Positions 23,666-34,812 of a stretch of DNA of 64,000 nt are shown here, in pieces. The DNA is taken from NCBI GenBank assembly GCA_002205965.3, contig NADL03000527.1, forward strand, positions 186,001 to 250,000, given 5' to 3'. The notes below the pieces were generated by a model. It made no database searches, had not been told where the DNA came from, and saw only the letters and a list, made by a program, of their open reading frames with translations. This DNA comes from Kappaphycus alvarezii (Eukaryota; Rhodophyta; Florideophyceae; Gigartinales; Solieriaceae). The position numbers were made by a program, and so were the translations under genes. The first letter of the stretch is position 1. Each line of letters begins with the position of its first letter.

Positions 23666-23771
23666 ACCACACCAAGATCATGGAAGAAAACGCTGTGTCA
23701 TTGCTTAGCACTATACTGTGGAGAAAGGACTCGCGCCAACCAGTAGTCGTTACATTTCTTACCGTCTTCCA

Positions 23772-24270
23772 GCTGTTTCTTCGAAGTCGGATACCATAAC
23801 TTTCCCTTTCTATGTTATCCTATACTGGGCCTGCTCTATTACATTTAGAGGGGGCAAAAACTGGAAAGCAACCGTCGGTATTTATCCACTGGCTCGCAAC
23901 TGTTGTTTTGAAGCAGTACAAAGTCAGGCCTATCCAGTTCATGCACCACTGGGCCGGCTCTACCTATCGTAGACACACAACACTCGATAGGCAACAGTAA
24001 TTGCCTATACTACCGGTCCCTACTGTTGCTCCGAAGACGAATCATAGCTCGGACCTATTTAGTGTATACTACACTGGGCCGACTCTACCTAATATAGATG
24101 CACGACTGCTGATAGCCAACAGTCGTTGTCCATCCTACTGGCTCCCGACTGTTGCGCCGAAGGCCAAATCCATGACTCGGACCTATCCGCAGTACCGCAT
24201 AATGGGCCAACTCTGGTTACACATATTTGGTGCAATAACCGATTGCATATTCCGTAGTCATAGCTTGACT
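23772..24270 (+). repeat. Degenerate tandem repeat, about 125-bp period
   Basis: The block ACTGTTG..CCGAAG recurs at 23772, 23899, 24022 and 24148 (spacing 123-127). Each copy is followed by CTCGGACCTAT-like and TGGGCC..CTCTA-like segments. Four diverged units. Confidence 0.7.
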
Positions 24271-24929
24271 AAGCTTTTGTAGAAGAGTTGTGTACAAATT
24301 AGTATTTAGGATAGCTATCTCTGGTAGACTAGCCATAATCTCTACTCAATCAATCAACTCATCAACCAAACCTCATCTAATCAACAAAATCAACAAGTGT
24401 CAGACGTAAATACGTCCTACCCACAGTACTATACTGCAAATGTACTGTACATGTTGTACAGTGTATACTGTACGAACGGTCTCGGCCAATCAAAGGCCAC
24501 GACTGATCTGACTTGGCAAATCCAATGATTTGTGCCCTGAACAGCCAAGTGGTAGTATTACTGTATTGTGCTCCCGGTAATACAGTGGATATCGTCTACT
24601 GTATCTGCTAATCTATAGCTATCGAACGGCTGTATAATGAAGCCCTCACTGCCCGATCGGGCGTGAGGAGAGAGGCAGTTTTGGGATTCAGAGAGAGAAT
24701 TGACCGTTCTAGTGAATCGAACTACTAAAGCAACCAAATACCAGACTGCAACTGCATCCCGGGGGACCTTTGTACCCGTTCACTGTGCCTTCCTTTCCCG
24801 CCCCCCCTTGCTGACACTAAGCATACTGTAGTACAGTATATTTACAGTACAGTACATTATGTTTCCAGTATAGTAATTGATCAGGAGCACTGGTCACTGC
24901 AATGTACTGTAATGTACAGTAGTGCCTAC
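24271..24929. other. CAGTAC/GTACTG-rich noncoding DNA
   Basis: No gene. Many copies of the self-complementary words TACAGTA, GTACAGTAC and TACTGTA occur, for example at 24430-24475 and 24825-24920. Confidence 0.5.
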
Positions 24930-25025
24930 CCAGGGGCACTGGGCACTGGTGCCTTGCCAGGGGCACTGGGCACTGGTGCCTTGCCAGGGGCACTTGGGAC
25001 TAGTGCTTCGGCCAGGGGCACTGGT
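24930..25025 (+). repeat. 27-bp tandem repeat
   Basis: Unit CCAGGGGCACTGGGCACTGG plus TGCCTTG. Copies at 24930-24956 and 24957-24983 are identical; 24984-25011 is diverged and a partial fourth follows. Confidence 0.9.
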
Positions 25026-25667
25026 GAGGCAATGGCAATATATTACCAAATACGGGGAAATTTTGGGGTGCTTTTAATGCATGAAAAATATGGTCCGCTA
25101 GTGCCACTATATTCTCCATTGAATTACCAGGATAGCATAATTATTGCCTGGTAACATAATTTATCCAAAATCTAGTACAGTACCAGTAACTATAATTTTT
25201 TCAAAAATAATACGGGACAACACTACAGTACACTACAGTACTGTACACTACAGTACAGTTGGGGTTGGTGCACATAGCGGTAGTTTGGTTGTTACAAATG
25301 TTTGTACTGTATGTTTTGTATTTTGTATTCAAATATTTATCTCTTTGACCGCTACTGAAAGGTAGCGAATATAGGCCCTAGGACCACCTATGAAGTCTAT
25401 ATACAGTAAACGCGTGTGCCTCCGCGGTCCTGGACCACAGAGGACATCAGATTGTGCAAACACAACTTGGCCAAACGCTTGTGGCTATCTATTTGAAGTA
25501 GCCGCAACAGTACTGTAGTGTACAGCAGGGTATTCAGCCACTTTTGCGGAGTGATTGGAATAGTCCGCCCTTCCGCCTTTTTCTGTTTGAACTTCTGTCC
25601 CTCTTCAGAACAACTCTCAAGGCTCTCCAACCTCCCTCCTTGGATCTCCCCGTATCCCTTCCCTCAA
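25026..25667. other. Noncoding; probable 5' region of E1
   Basis: CAGTAC words continue to about 25260. The last 250 bases before 25668 may be the 5' UTR of the retroelement. No other gene seen. Confidence 0.4.
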
Positions 25668-25668
25668 A

Positions 25669-26711
25669 ATGTGCTCCGCCGCGCCGGACTCGATCACCCC
25701 TCGCGTAGTGGCGCGCTCATCATCGGACCAGAAGTCGCGAGCGATGCGTCAGACCGCCCAGGCATCGCTTGACCTCACCGCCGACCTCACCGCCGACCTC
25801 ATCGCCGACCTGTCAAAGGTCACCGACCTATCGCTCACCAACGCCCCGGAAGTCCTTCTCAACACGCTGCGCAACGACCCTGCCTTGGCCTCAGCCTTCT
25901 ACTGCCTCCGCAGCACCCCCGCTGCCAAGAACGTCGTTAAGTTCCTCGCCCTTGTCGCCTCCGCCGATGACACCCCCGACCCCACAACTGCCACACCCAC
26001 CCTCAAGCAACGCCTTATCTCAACGCTGCTCGGCCTCCCCCGCCGAAACCTCCCACCCGCCTACCGATCCTCGGCCGCCGAACCGACGCCCCGCCCACCA
26101 GTCCTCCTGCCATCCATCCCTCCCTCCAGAAGAGCATCAACCGCATCGGCGCACGCCTGGTGAACAATGGCCCTAAACAGTTCGTTAAGGTCTGCACCCC
26201 ACGCGAGACCCGTCCCCTTCGTAACGCACTCTCCCTCCGGGAAGCCCTCACAGCCGGTGGGTTCCCTGGTTCCGTCACAGTGGTGCCCACGGCTGACCAG
26301 CACACATCCTTCGTCTGTGCACCCGCTGACACCCTCACGCATACTCAAACTGCGTACGACGCTTTCCGCCAGCACTGCCCTGCCACCCTTCCTCCAATCG
26401 CCGTTTCCGCACCCGCCCCTATCGTCGCCCACTGCACCTCGGACGACGATGCCCGCTCGCTCCTTCCACGCCTCCGAGCTGAAGCCGACCGCCTCAAGGA
26501 TCCCTCATGTCTGTGGAGGCCCAAACATTACTTCGTGGAAGTCCTCGAAACCTTGATCGCCGACATCCACTCCCAATTCTCGCCCGCTGCACCCTCCCCG
26601 CCCGCACCCCTCCCGATGAGTCGGAGTCGGCTGCTAAGCGACTTCGCCTTAACGGCGCAACCCCCCCCGCCTGCCGCCTCCTCCGCCACCGCCACCCCGG
26701 CCACACAATGA
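25669..26711 (+). pseudogene. E1 ORF1 (RT-RLE family B), function unknown
   Basis: Frames 25669-26163 and 26160-26711 form one ORF interrupted by one apparent single-base deletion in a C/T run near 26122. The first half is Ala/Thr/Leu-rich with LTADLTADLIADL. The second half has a block NNGPKQFVKVCTPRETRPLRN, LREALTAGGFPGSVTVVPTAD. The counterpart in E2 (49337-50334) is clearly homologous (NNGPKEFALVSTPRDQRPLRN). I do not recognise a domain; no zinc knuckle is visible. ORF1 proteins of non-LTR elements usually bind RNA, but that is inference. The stop overlaps the ORF2 start as ATGA (26708-26711), pointing to coupled termination-reinitiation. Confidence 0.8.
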
Positions 26712-29576
26712 GCGGGACCCCACTCACTCAACCGCAACATTGCCCACCTCCCTCCATTATATTCTCCCTCCCCATACCAACCCTACCATACCTCCCCAAC
26801 TCCCTGAAGGTGCCTTTTCACGACCTGTTTGCGCAGATCTGTCGCCGGTACGTTGAATCCCGGGCCTGTTCCTCCCGACGTGAATACCTCCACCGCCTGC
26901 TCGCCCTCCCCAAGCTAGTTCTTCGTAAGGATGGCCGCGGTGAACCGCGGAACCGCCACCGCCCAAGTGCTATCGCCTCCATCAAGCGACGTATCCTCCT
27001 CGCACGGGCTGGTCAATGGAGTCAATTACTGCATGAGGCGACAGACGCCTTCGCCGCAATTCAAAATCGAAACCCTACCCCTCGAGGGACCCCTGCAGAG
27101 AGATGCAGGCGCGCCCTGCTCAACGGCTCCTCCCGGAAAGCTACCCAGGCCCTGCGCTGCCCTATACCACCTGTCCCCGCAACACAGGCCAACGCTGCGA
27201 AACTCATCGCTCTCCACCCCTCACCCTCGCTCTCGGTCGAGGCCGCTCCTAGATCGCGCCTGCCTCGCGCATTCAAATTCACGGCCGCAGAAGTACGTCG
27301 CGAACTCCGTCGACTGCCTCACCATTCTAGCCCAGGACCCGACGGCCTCCGCCCTGCCATTCTGCGCTTGATCGCCCACGCTCCGGGTGGTGCCGAACCT
27401 TCCAACAGCGCCCTCGACTGGCTCACCAAACTTTTGAACTGCATCGTGGACGGCGACGCGCCGTCTGAGCTCGGGGAGTACCTTGCCGGAGCAACACTTG
27501 TAGGTCTCCCTAAAGACCCACCATGCCGTAGTTTGCGACCAATCGCTGTCGGACTCCTCATCAGGCGCCTCATCGGACGCCTCATCATGAAACGTGTGCC
27601 CCAACAAGCGGCTCTATCGGCATACCAACGCCCGGTCCAACTCGCGGTTGGGTACCCTCAGCTACCGAAGCAATCGCCCACGCCGTTCGGGAGCAAATCC
27701 GCCAGCTCGCGCCCTCCTCCACTCCACACGTCCTCATCCAGGTCGATGCCAAAAAAGCAATCAACTCCGTGGAAAGTCGCGTCAACCTCGCCGAAACAAT
27801 CACATGGCTGCCCGAGGCCTCCCGCTTAGTGCACTTCCTGTACGGTTCCGACTCGCGACTCATGTTCGGCCGCCACATCATACGCAGCCGCACCGGGACC
27901 CAACAGGGGGACCCCCTGGGAATGCTCCTGTTCGCCCTCGCGCTGCAACCTCTACTCATGGAACTCCGCAGTACCTTTCCCCACCTTCCACTTAACGCCT
28001 GGTACGCGGACGACGGTAATCTCATCGTGCCACTGGAACAAGCCAGATCCGTGCTCGTATTTCTCTCCGACCGCGGACGACACTCTGGATTCCATATTTA
28101 CCTAGCCCACCACAAGACTTCCGCATGGTGGCCGACCGCCTCGTCCCAGGACCGCCTCCATGCCGCCGCCTTGCCATGCGATTTCAAGACCGAGGAGGCG
28201 ATCACTGTGCTCGGCAGCCCAGTCGGCCGCCCCGCAGCATGCCTCCGCCTCGTTGACGATACCCTTGACACCATCCGCACGTTTTAGGCGTCTCTCGTCA
28301 TGCAGAACGACCCCCATATCGCCTTTCAGGTCCTTCGGTTCTGCGCATCCTCCTGTCGGCTCATGTATCTTTTCCGCAGTACCCCGCCGCCCTTAACCGG
28401 TGCCCTTGCCAAGCCGTTTGACGAGGGATTGCGACGGGTATTCGAAAAGATACACCGCCGCCAAACCGACACAGGCTGGACCCAAGCCACACTCCCATTC
28501 CGCCTGGGTGGGCTCGGCCTTAGCCAGACCCAAGGCGTTCACATCATCGCCTACACGGCATCCTTCCTCGGCAACTCCGCACTCGCGCAACAGGTTTTCG
28601 GCCCCACCCCTCTCCGCCCTGCCCGCCTCCTCGCTCCATCCTATGACCCCCTTGCAATCGCCCTCGACCTCCCACTCAACCTGCAACTTGAGAGCGTAAT
28701 CTCTCGAACGTCCCGACTCGGCACCTCCAAGACGAAATCACAGCATACCTCCACACCGACACCCTACATCGGCTACAAAATCTGACACCCGCATCCTCCA
28801 CCCACCACCGCGCCCGTTTGGCGGCCGCTGCCTCAACCGCCGCATCCGCTCCATTCTACACCCTACCGCTATCCGGCAACGACCTCTACATCAAAGCCGA
28901 GGTCTGGCGCACTATGGTTGATGTCCGCCTCGGGAACCCTCTATTCGATGGCTCTCGTCTCTGTCCGATGTGCTCCACAACATCCGCCCAGCACCTCCCC
29001 GTACTCGACGCACCCGGTCACCACGCCTCCGTCTGTAAGGGCGCAGTAGGTGCGGTGAGGCGGCACAACCGTTTACGAGACACTCTCTACCGCCACCTCA
29101 CCAACCCTGCCGTTGCCCTGTCTGTCTCACGAGAACGGGCTCTGGCGGCCGACCTCCACAAAAGCCCGGCCGAACAACGGAAACTTGACCTCGTCATCGA
29201 CGACCCCCTCTTCGCTCCCTCCCCGCAAGGAATCGACGTCACCATCGTCAGCCCGCACTCTCGCCCCTACCGAGACCTCGCCGATGGCGGAACATCCGCG
29301 CTGGAACGAGCCACCCTGAAGAAGCACAACTACTACGGCCCCCCTTGCCGGTCCGAGGGCATCGAACTGCGCCCCTTGGCAATCGACGTTTATGGCCAGA
29401 TCGACATCTCCGGCCTCCAGCTCCTCCAGGACATCGCCAACTGCACCGCCGCTAGGCGGGGAAAGCCTGCCTTCACGGAGCTTCGCGCGCTTCGTACAAT
29501 GATGTCAGCATTAGCGCAGCGGTATACTTCCGTCATAATCAACCAGCGCAAATTCTGTGCGGTTGAACCCCAATAG
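26708..29576 (+). pseudogene. E1 ORF2: RT with C-terminal restriction-like endonuclease
   Basis: Starts at ATG 26708 (MSGTPLTQPQHC). RT motifs in order: SSPGPDGLRPAI, RSLRPIAVGLLIRR, degraded motif A IQVDAKKAINSVE, motif B GTQQGDPLGMLLFALAL, motif C WYADDGNLIVP and LGSPVGRP. The thumb region follows (DEGLRRVFEKIHRR). The C terminus has a Cys/His cluster (CPMCSTTSAQ...GHHASVC), RRHNRLRD, and a nuclease-like core with KSPAEQRKLDLVIDD and GIDVTIVSP. Breaks: a one-G loss in GGGG near 27650, a TAG at about 28285, and a frameshift near 28705. The first and last could be sequencing errors. AATAAA lies at 29619-29624. The whole unit, 25669-29576, is 3.9 kb. Confidence 0.9.
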
Positions 29577-29618
29577 GTCCAGCCGGGGCCGTACGGTCCC
29601 CTCGTAATGCATTTTGGC

Positions 29619-29624
29619 AATAAA
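29619..29624 (+). promoter_or_regulatory. Polyadenylation signal of E1
   Basis: AATAAA, 43 bases past the ORF2 stop. Confidence 0.5.
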
Positions 29625-30275
29625 ACGCCACCATTTCCTCTGGAATAGAAGCAAGGTATTTTGAAAAGTGTGGACTCGCCGCGCCCGGCATAACCCATCC
29701 AGGGTGAGGCTTTTGCTTGTCAGCCTTTGGCAGATTAGGAGCACCATCCGAGAATCGCCCGAGTTGATCGAGTCACACGCTGGACGCACGAATTGCCTGC
29801 AAGTCCACGCACGAATTGCCTGCAAGTCGTCGACCCATTTTTCGTTGGCAAAGTGCTGGAGGAGAATTTCCTTGAATTGTTGTCTAACGTGTCCACCGCC
29901 GGAACCAACATGAACAGTTAAGAGCTAACCGGATGTAGCACGTCGGCCACGTGCAGTGGGGTGCGGGCAAGGACGGTCACGGCAATAGACGACCAGATGA
30001 TGCAGCGCTTCAGCGCTTTAGCTGATACAGGCGCCGGCGTATCACGCCTGCAATAGAAAAATACCTCTGCGCGATTCGAGGGATTAGAACAACAGTTTGG
30101 GGGTAAGGCGCATCTAGGGAGTCGAACGCAATGGGGTGGAAGTTGAAACCTTGTGGAGGGAGTTATGCTCACAGAGATCTCCATCTGTCCTGTCGTTGGA
30201 GCATTTCCTCGAAAATCTTGAAGGAATTGACTAGAAAAAACATTTTTAGTTTTGTATTGAACAGTGCAGTGTGAA
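29625..30275. other. Intergenic; upstream region of the Uma2-like gene
   Basis: No gene seen. A direct duplication of ACGCACGAATTGCCTGCAAG occurs near 29783-29828. Confidence 0.4.
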
Positions 30276-31592
30276 ATGTCATACGAGCTACGACGGCATC
30301 GAAAGCGCAGACCGCACACAGACCGCACATCGCCATCGGCAACATTCTCCTTCAACCGCGCCCATGCAGCCTCTACATCCCGACGCCTCACCGTCATCCT
30401 CCCTCAAATCCACGTCTCCGCCACCCTCACCTCCCTTGCTTCATCTCTCACACAGCTCTGCTACACCCCACCAAAGCCCGAGGACTTTCACCTCAAACCT
30501 TGCACTTGGGAGACCCTGAGCACGTTACCGTCAGAACAGCGATACGAAGTTGTCGACGGCATTCTCATCCTACCGCCCGCCATGCCAAACGGCACACGCA
30601 TCCACCAGAAGATCATCGCCAATCTCCCTACCTTGTTCAGCCTCCTCCTCTCTCACTGCAATGTCAGTGCCGGCGTCGATGTTGAGACCTCCGCCATCGA
30701 CGCAGGCCCCTCTTTCTCAGCCACCTCTCCCCTTCGACGCTCCAGCCGCATCAGAAGCAACGACCAGAGCACCAAAGCCGACAGAACACAACACCATCAT
30801 GGTCAAGATGATCTAGCCCTCAACGTTCGCGTTCCCGACATCATGATCAAGCCCGCCAACACTGAATCCTCTTCATCCCCACCCCGCAAAAGTCGAAAGC
30901 ACGTTGGCCTCAAACTTGGCGAGTGTGTCATTGTCATTGAGCTGACGAGTAATGAAACACGCAAAGTGGACATGGAAGTCAAATGGCAACAGTATTTCCA
31001 CTCTGGCATTGAAATCTACATCATCATCGATATTGCACCCCTTGGCAAACAAGGCGGTATCCCTACAGTCATCGTCGGCTCCCTCATGGAACATCATGAC
31101 AGCATTCGCGCACCAACGGGATACCCTGGCAGATATCCGCCACCAAGACAGCCAACAAAACCAAGCTACTACAAGCGCGAGTATAACGATGATGAAAGCA
31201 TCGCTTTGCATGGCATCCCTGACATTGGCTGGCCATCCCAAGTGATCACACCCAAGCTTCTCGGTGACCCAAAGGCAATAGAGCGCCTTTCCGAAAAAAC
31301 GCGCCATGATAGGGAGAAAAAGAATGAGGAGGAGAGGCAAGGGCGCTTGCAGGAAATGCGACAACGGATCGCTGTAGAAGCAAAGAATGACGCGCTGGAA
31401 GCAAAGAATGACGCGCTGGAAGCAAAGAATGACGCGCTGGAAGCAAAGAATGACGCGCTAGAAGCGGAGATTCGAAGGCTTCGTCGGGAGCGAGGATCAA
31501 GCGGCATATCAGGTACCGGTGTTGCAGAGGCGACTGGGAAGTCGAAGCCATCGATCACAAGATCACAGAAGAGAAAGCAGCGGCAGCGGTGA
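30276..31592 (+). CDS. Uma2-like PD-(D/E)XK endonuclease family protein
   Basis: An intact frame of 438 residues starts at the ATG at 30276; an upstream in-frame GTG is not needed. The N terminus is Arg/Ser-rich, possibly an organelle or nuclear signal. The Uma2 (DUF820) fold runs from about residue 75 to 265: RYEVVDGILILPPA, HQKIIANL, the catalytic VPDIM (187-188), VIVIELTSNET (Glu 222), VKWQQYF (Lys 236) and the GIEIYIIID strand. All expected PD...E...K residues are present. A basic, Ser-rich insert separates the first strands. The C terminus is a coiled coil with four exact EAKNDAL heptads, like the charged coiled-coil tails of many cyanobacterial Uma2 proteins. Uma2 is overwhelmingly bacterial, so bacterial origin is likely. 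Biological role unknown. Confidence 0.85.
   Translation: MSYELRRHRKRRPHTDRTSPSATFSFNRAHAASTSRRLTVILPQIHVSATLTSLASSLTQLCYTPPKPEDFHLKPCTWETLSTLPSEQRYEVVDGILILPPAMPNGTRIHQKIIANLPTLFSLLLSHCNVSAGVDVETSAIDAGPSFSATSPLRRSSRIRSNDQSTKADRTQHHHGQDDLALNVRVPDIMIKPANTESSSSPPRKSRKHVGLKLGECVIVIELTSNETRKVDMEVKWQQYFHSGIEIYIIIDIAPLGKQGGIPTVIVGSLMEHHDSIRAPTGYPGRYPPPRQPTKPSYYKREYNDDESIALHGIPDIGWPSQVITPKLLGDPKAIERLSEKTRHDREKKNEEERQGRLQEMRQRIAVEAKNDALEAKNDALEAKNDALEAKNDALEAEIRRLRRERGSSGISGTGVAEATGKSKPSITRSQKRKQRQR
31377..31460 (+). repeat. 21-bp minisatellite coding one coiled-coil heptad
   Basis: Four 21-bp copies of GAAGCAAAGAATGACGCGCT+G (the fourth with one change, CTA) encode EAKNDAL, exactly one heptad each, inside the Uma2-like gene. 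Confidence 0.95.
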
Positions 31593-32388
31593 GTGGAGTG
31601 CAATGATTGTCATGGTGACCTCCCTCACTCCAACAACAGAACTTGGGGTGGACTATGTCGTAGAGTGTGTTGGCGCGCCGCAAAGAGTTGCCTTGCTTTG
31701 CAAGCAGCATTACTTGCTTTCGGAGCAGAGTCGCTCTCTTCGGTGCCTGCCTGATCTCACATTTGAAACAGGCATGGATATTGGCGAGTTGATGCCAACA
31801 TCATTGTGATAAAAAACCGACACAACAATGTTCCGCAACATGGTCGGTTATCATCTCCTCCAGGGGCGCACGTATCTGCAGTGAGTAAACCACGTCATAG
31901 CTCGCCATCCCCCCGTCTGGCGCTTGACATGTACCTACTTGCCGGCCCACGAGCGGGTCGCAATGACCCGGGTGCTCTCATCGATGCCCAAAAGCCTTGA
32001 ACTGTGTTGATGGGACGATACTGCAACTGTGACCCGACTCTCGCTGCAGCTCGCAGCTCTCGGGAACTTCTGGTGTTCTAGTGTTGGAGTTTTCTTGGGA
32101 CTTTATCCAGGGTGAGTGTAGGGAGTAGCCAGGTAGGAATTGGATGACTAAACTCTGCATGTTGCGGGGCAAGGCCTTTTACAGACGCCGCATATGTCAA
32201 CCAAATCGCATAGCTAAGTTTCTTGAACTCCGCCTTGGAACAATCACTGCGGGTCGCAATGACTGCCGTGTACTCGTCAATGATCTTGGACGTCGTCTCC
32301 GATGATGATCCCAGCGAGTCGAAAGCTAGGGGTACAAAGGTTCATCTTAGTCTTGACTGTCAAGGCAACGAGTCGCCGCGGGCGGTTG
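31593..32388. other. No supported gene
   Basis: Short frames only. The right part may include the 3' UTR of the minus-strand RT-RLE relic. Confidence 0.4.
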
Positions 32389-34812
32389 CTATTTGTTTGC
32401 AAAGTCTCTCATCTGTATCTCTGGGCGCAAGAAAACCGCGGGCAGTTGCCAATGTCGTAGAGAATTCGTACTCTCCTTGAATGCTAAAGTGGCGGTGGCG
32501 TCGTAGGCCACTGGAAGAGCCGTCGGTGTGCGCATGGCATCAGACCGCGGGGACACAAAGATGTCTGCGGGTCGCACGTCCAAGTAAGGGAGTAGGTACT
32601 TCGCTTCACACTGAACACTGACACCTGCCGCCTTGAACAGCTCTCGGCCCAAGTATTCGCACCACTGCGTTATGCCGGTTGGTCCATCCGAGGCTTTTGT
32701 TGGATAGGTCTGTCGCGTGGTGGCCTAGGTGGTCCATGTGCTTATTGCATTCGGGGCACATCAACAGCGTGGTGTCGTCAAACACGCGGACTCCCTGGTG
32801 GCGATGTAGCATCACCGACCACATCGCATCGGACGTGTGGCTGACCACAGACGGATGTACTGTGAGGAAGGCTGCTGCAGACGTCTCAATTTATGCCTGA
32901 CTGCGGATCCTTCGCCGGATATCCAGTTCAGAGTGCATCGTGGGGCTTGGAAACCTCGCCCATGCTTCATCTCTCCAGAACTGTTTTGCTGCTGACTCGG
33001 CCCAGGCTCGATATAATAGAGTGTGTGTATTATCGGGCTTTGCACCAAGGCTGGCTGCTGTCGGTGACTCTGGATGACCTCCATATCCATTGGAGGACGA
33101 GGATGTGTGGAGCCGTCGGGCAAACTCAAAGAGGTGTCGGTCCGCCCCTATGTATCTATGTATGTATTTTGCGTTGGGAGTTCCGATGCACCAGGGTCGC
33201 TAAGGCTCCTCAGTTGTTCTGAGGTTATGACGCTGGCAGCAAATGCTGCAAAGTTCAGCGTTACCACAGGAGTGAAACCATGACCGCCATGGCGCTTAAA
33301 TGAAGCCTCACCTGTTTCCGGACCGCGTCAGACATTTGGACATTGTTTGATCGCGCGTACTACTCCATCTGCTCACTATCAAATCGTTGTGCAAGGTCAC
33401 TTGTCGCGCTCTGCGGGGCTAGCTTCTCCACATGTTTTAGTTTGCATGCTGAGGCACAGACGCGGTGGAGGTGAAACCGGATTCGAGCGTCACCAATCCC
33501 GTCAATCAGAGACAACGTCTTGATGCAATCGTCTAGTTTCCCCTTGCGAAAACCCTCCATGTACTGACGCGATCCAATCGGGGCACCTAGAAGGTCAATC
33601 TCTTCATCGGAGAAGTTCTCTCTTGCGAAGGAGCGCAAGAGTGGTGTTGGCCGGATGACAGGCTGACGTGGCCGGTATAGACCTATACGCGTTATGGCAG
33701 GGTTGAGAAAAAGGCCATGGTCGGGTCCTTTTGAAGAAAGGAAGTCAATCGCTTTTTCGAGCTCAGCATGTGTGCCGATAAGGGTACAGTCATCTGCATA
33801 CCCGCGGTGTAGACCAAGTTGTGTCCGCTTCGCGATTACCTTTGCTAGCGGATGTACTCTAAGGGAAAACATCAGCATACTTGCCGAATCTCCTTGCTGC
33901 ATTCCTTCCTAAATGCGGATGTCTTCCGTAGACCCCGCAGGCAAGATTAATGACGGCATCTTGCGAGTTTACACCATGTTTAGGAAACGGCAAAGCGACG
34001 GTACCCGATATGGGAGCATGTCTATCATGTGATGTCTCGAGAATATGATCAACGCGTTTTGAGCACCCAGTGACACTAGCGCATAGTTCTCGTCGTGTTT
34101 TTTGCTCTTGACTAATCCCCGGGCGTTAGGAACAATCGCATCCAACCCGCCGGATACTCCGTTTGGTACTTGAAGAGGCGCCAGGTACTCCCTCGTTTTG
34201 TCCAGTGCCGGGGATAGCAGCACCTTGGTTACCAAACGCCGCAGGGCCGTCCGAATTGCGATGGGGTGGATGTTCTCTGGCCGACGTTGAATCGGGAGCA
34301 GCGTAACTGAGGAGATAGGGGGATTGTTTCTCCTGGGAGATCTCCATGGGCCAGTCTCTTCACAACTGTGGTGATGGCCAAGATGCCTGTCGTACCTGAT
34401 TCGAGACACACCTTTGTGTTGGCTAGCAGTCGCAGAAGCCGCGGGGACATTCTGTCAGGCCCGGCGCGGGGTTTGGGTTCAGGCGTCGGACAGCGCTCAG
34501 AACCGCCGCCTCTGGAATGTCTGTGGGGAACAGAAGGTCTCTAGCGACTATGACCTTGACTGGCGACATTGGCGCTGGTTGCATCTTCCGCAGGTGTTCT
34601 CGAACCCGTTGGTCATTAACGTCGGCAATGCGGGACTGGTACAAGGTATATATCGCATACCCATATTGTGCATCTGTAGCTAAGTGGACTGCTCTGCGGA
34701 ATTTGGGGTGATGCCTGGTGTCCTTCTGCGGTGGGCGACAACGGGCAACGGCCGAGTACCGTATGGATCTCAGAAATGCAGGTGCCACTAAGGAGCCAAC
34801 GAAGGGAGTCAA
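32389..34812 (-). pseudogene. RT-RLE family C relic, RT plus nuclease
   Basis: Read downward. The N-terminal part (34812-34423) leads to NPNPAPGLTECPRGF. RT follows at 34300-33960 (HPIAIRTALRRLVTKVLL, LAPLQVPNGVSGGLDAIV), with motif A ruined (VSLGAQNALI). Motif B is MQQGDSASMLMFSL (~33900) and motif C GYADDCTLIGT (~33805), then LGAPIGSRQ. The C-terminal part (33129-32389) has CPECNKHMDHLGHHATD, a TNRHNAV motif and a PD-type nuclease core RPADIFVSPR...AYDATAT. At least five frame changes. The order matches families A and B, but the sequence is a separate family, shared with 12109-13080. Confidence 0.82.

Noticed and set aside
24930-25025. CRISPR-like direct repeats
   Set aside because: The units are contiguous with no spacers and the genome is eukaryotic.
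31169-31603. Long minus-strand frame with FASSASF repeats over the Uma2-like gene
   Set aside because: It is the antisense shadow of the 21-bp repeat; the plus strand has the real domain.
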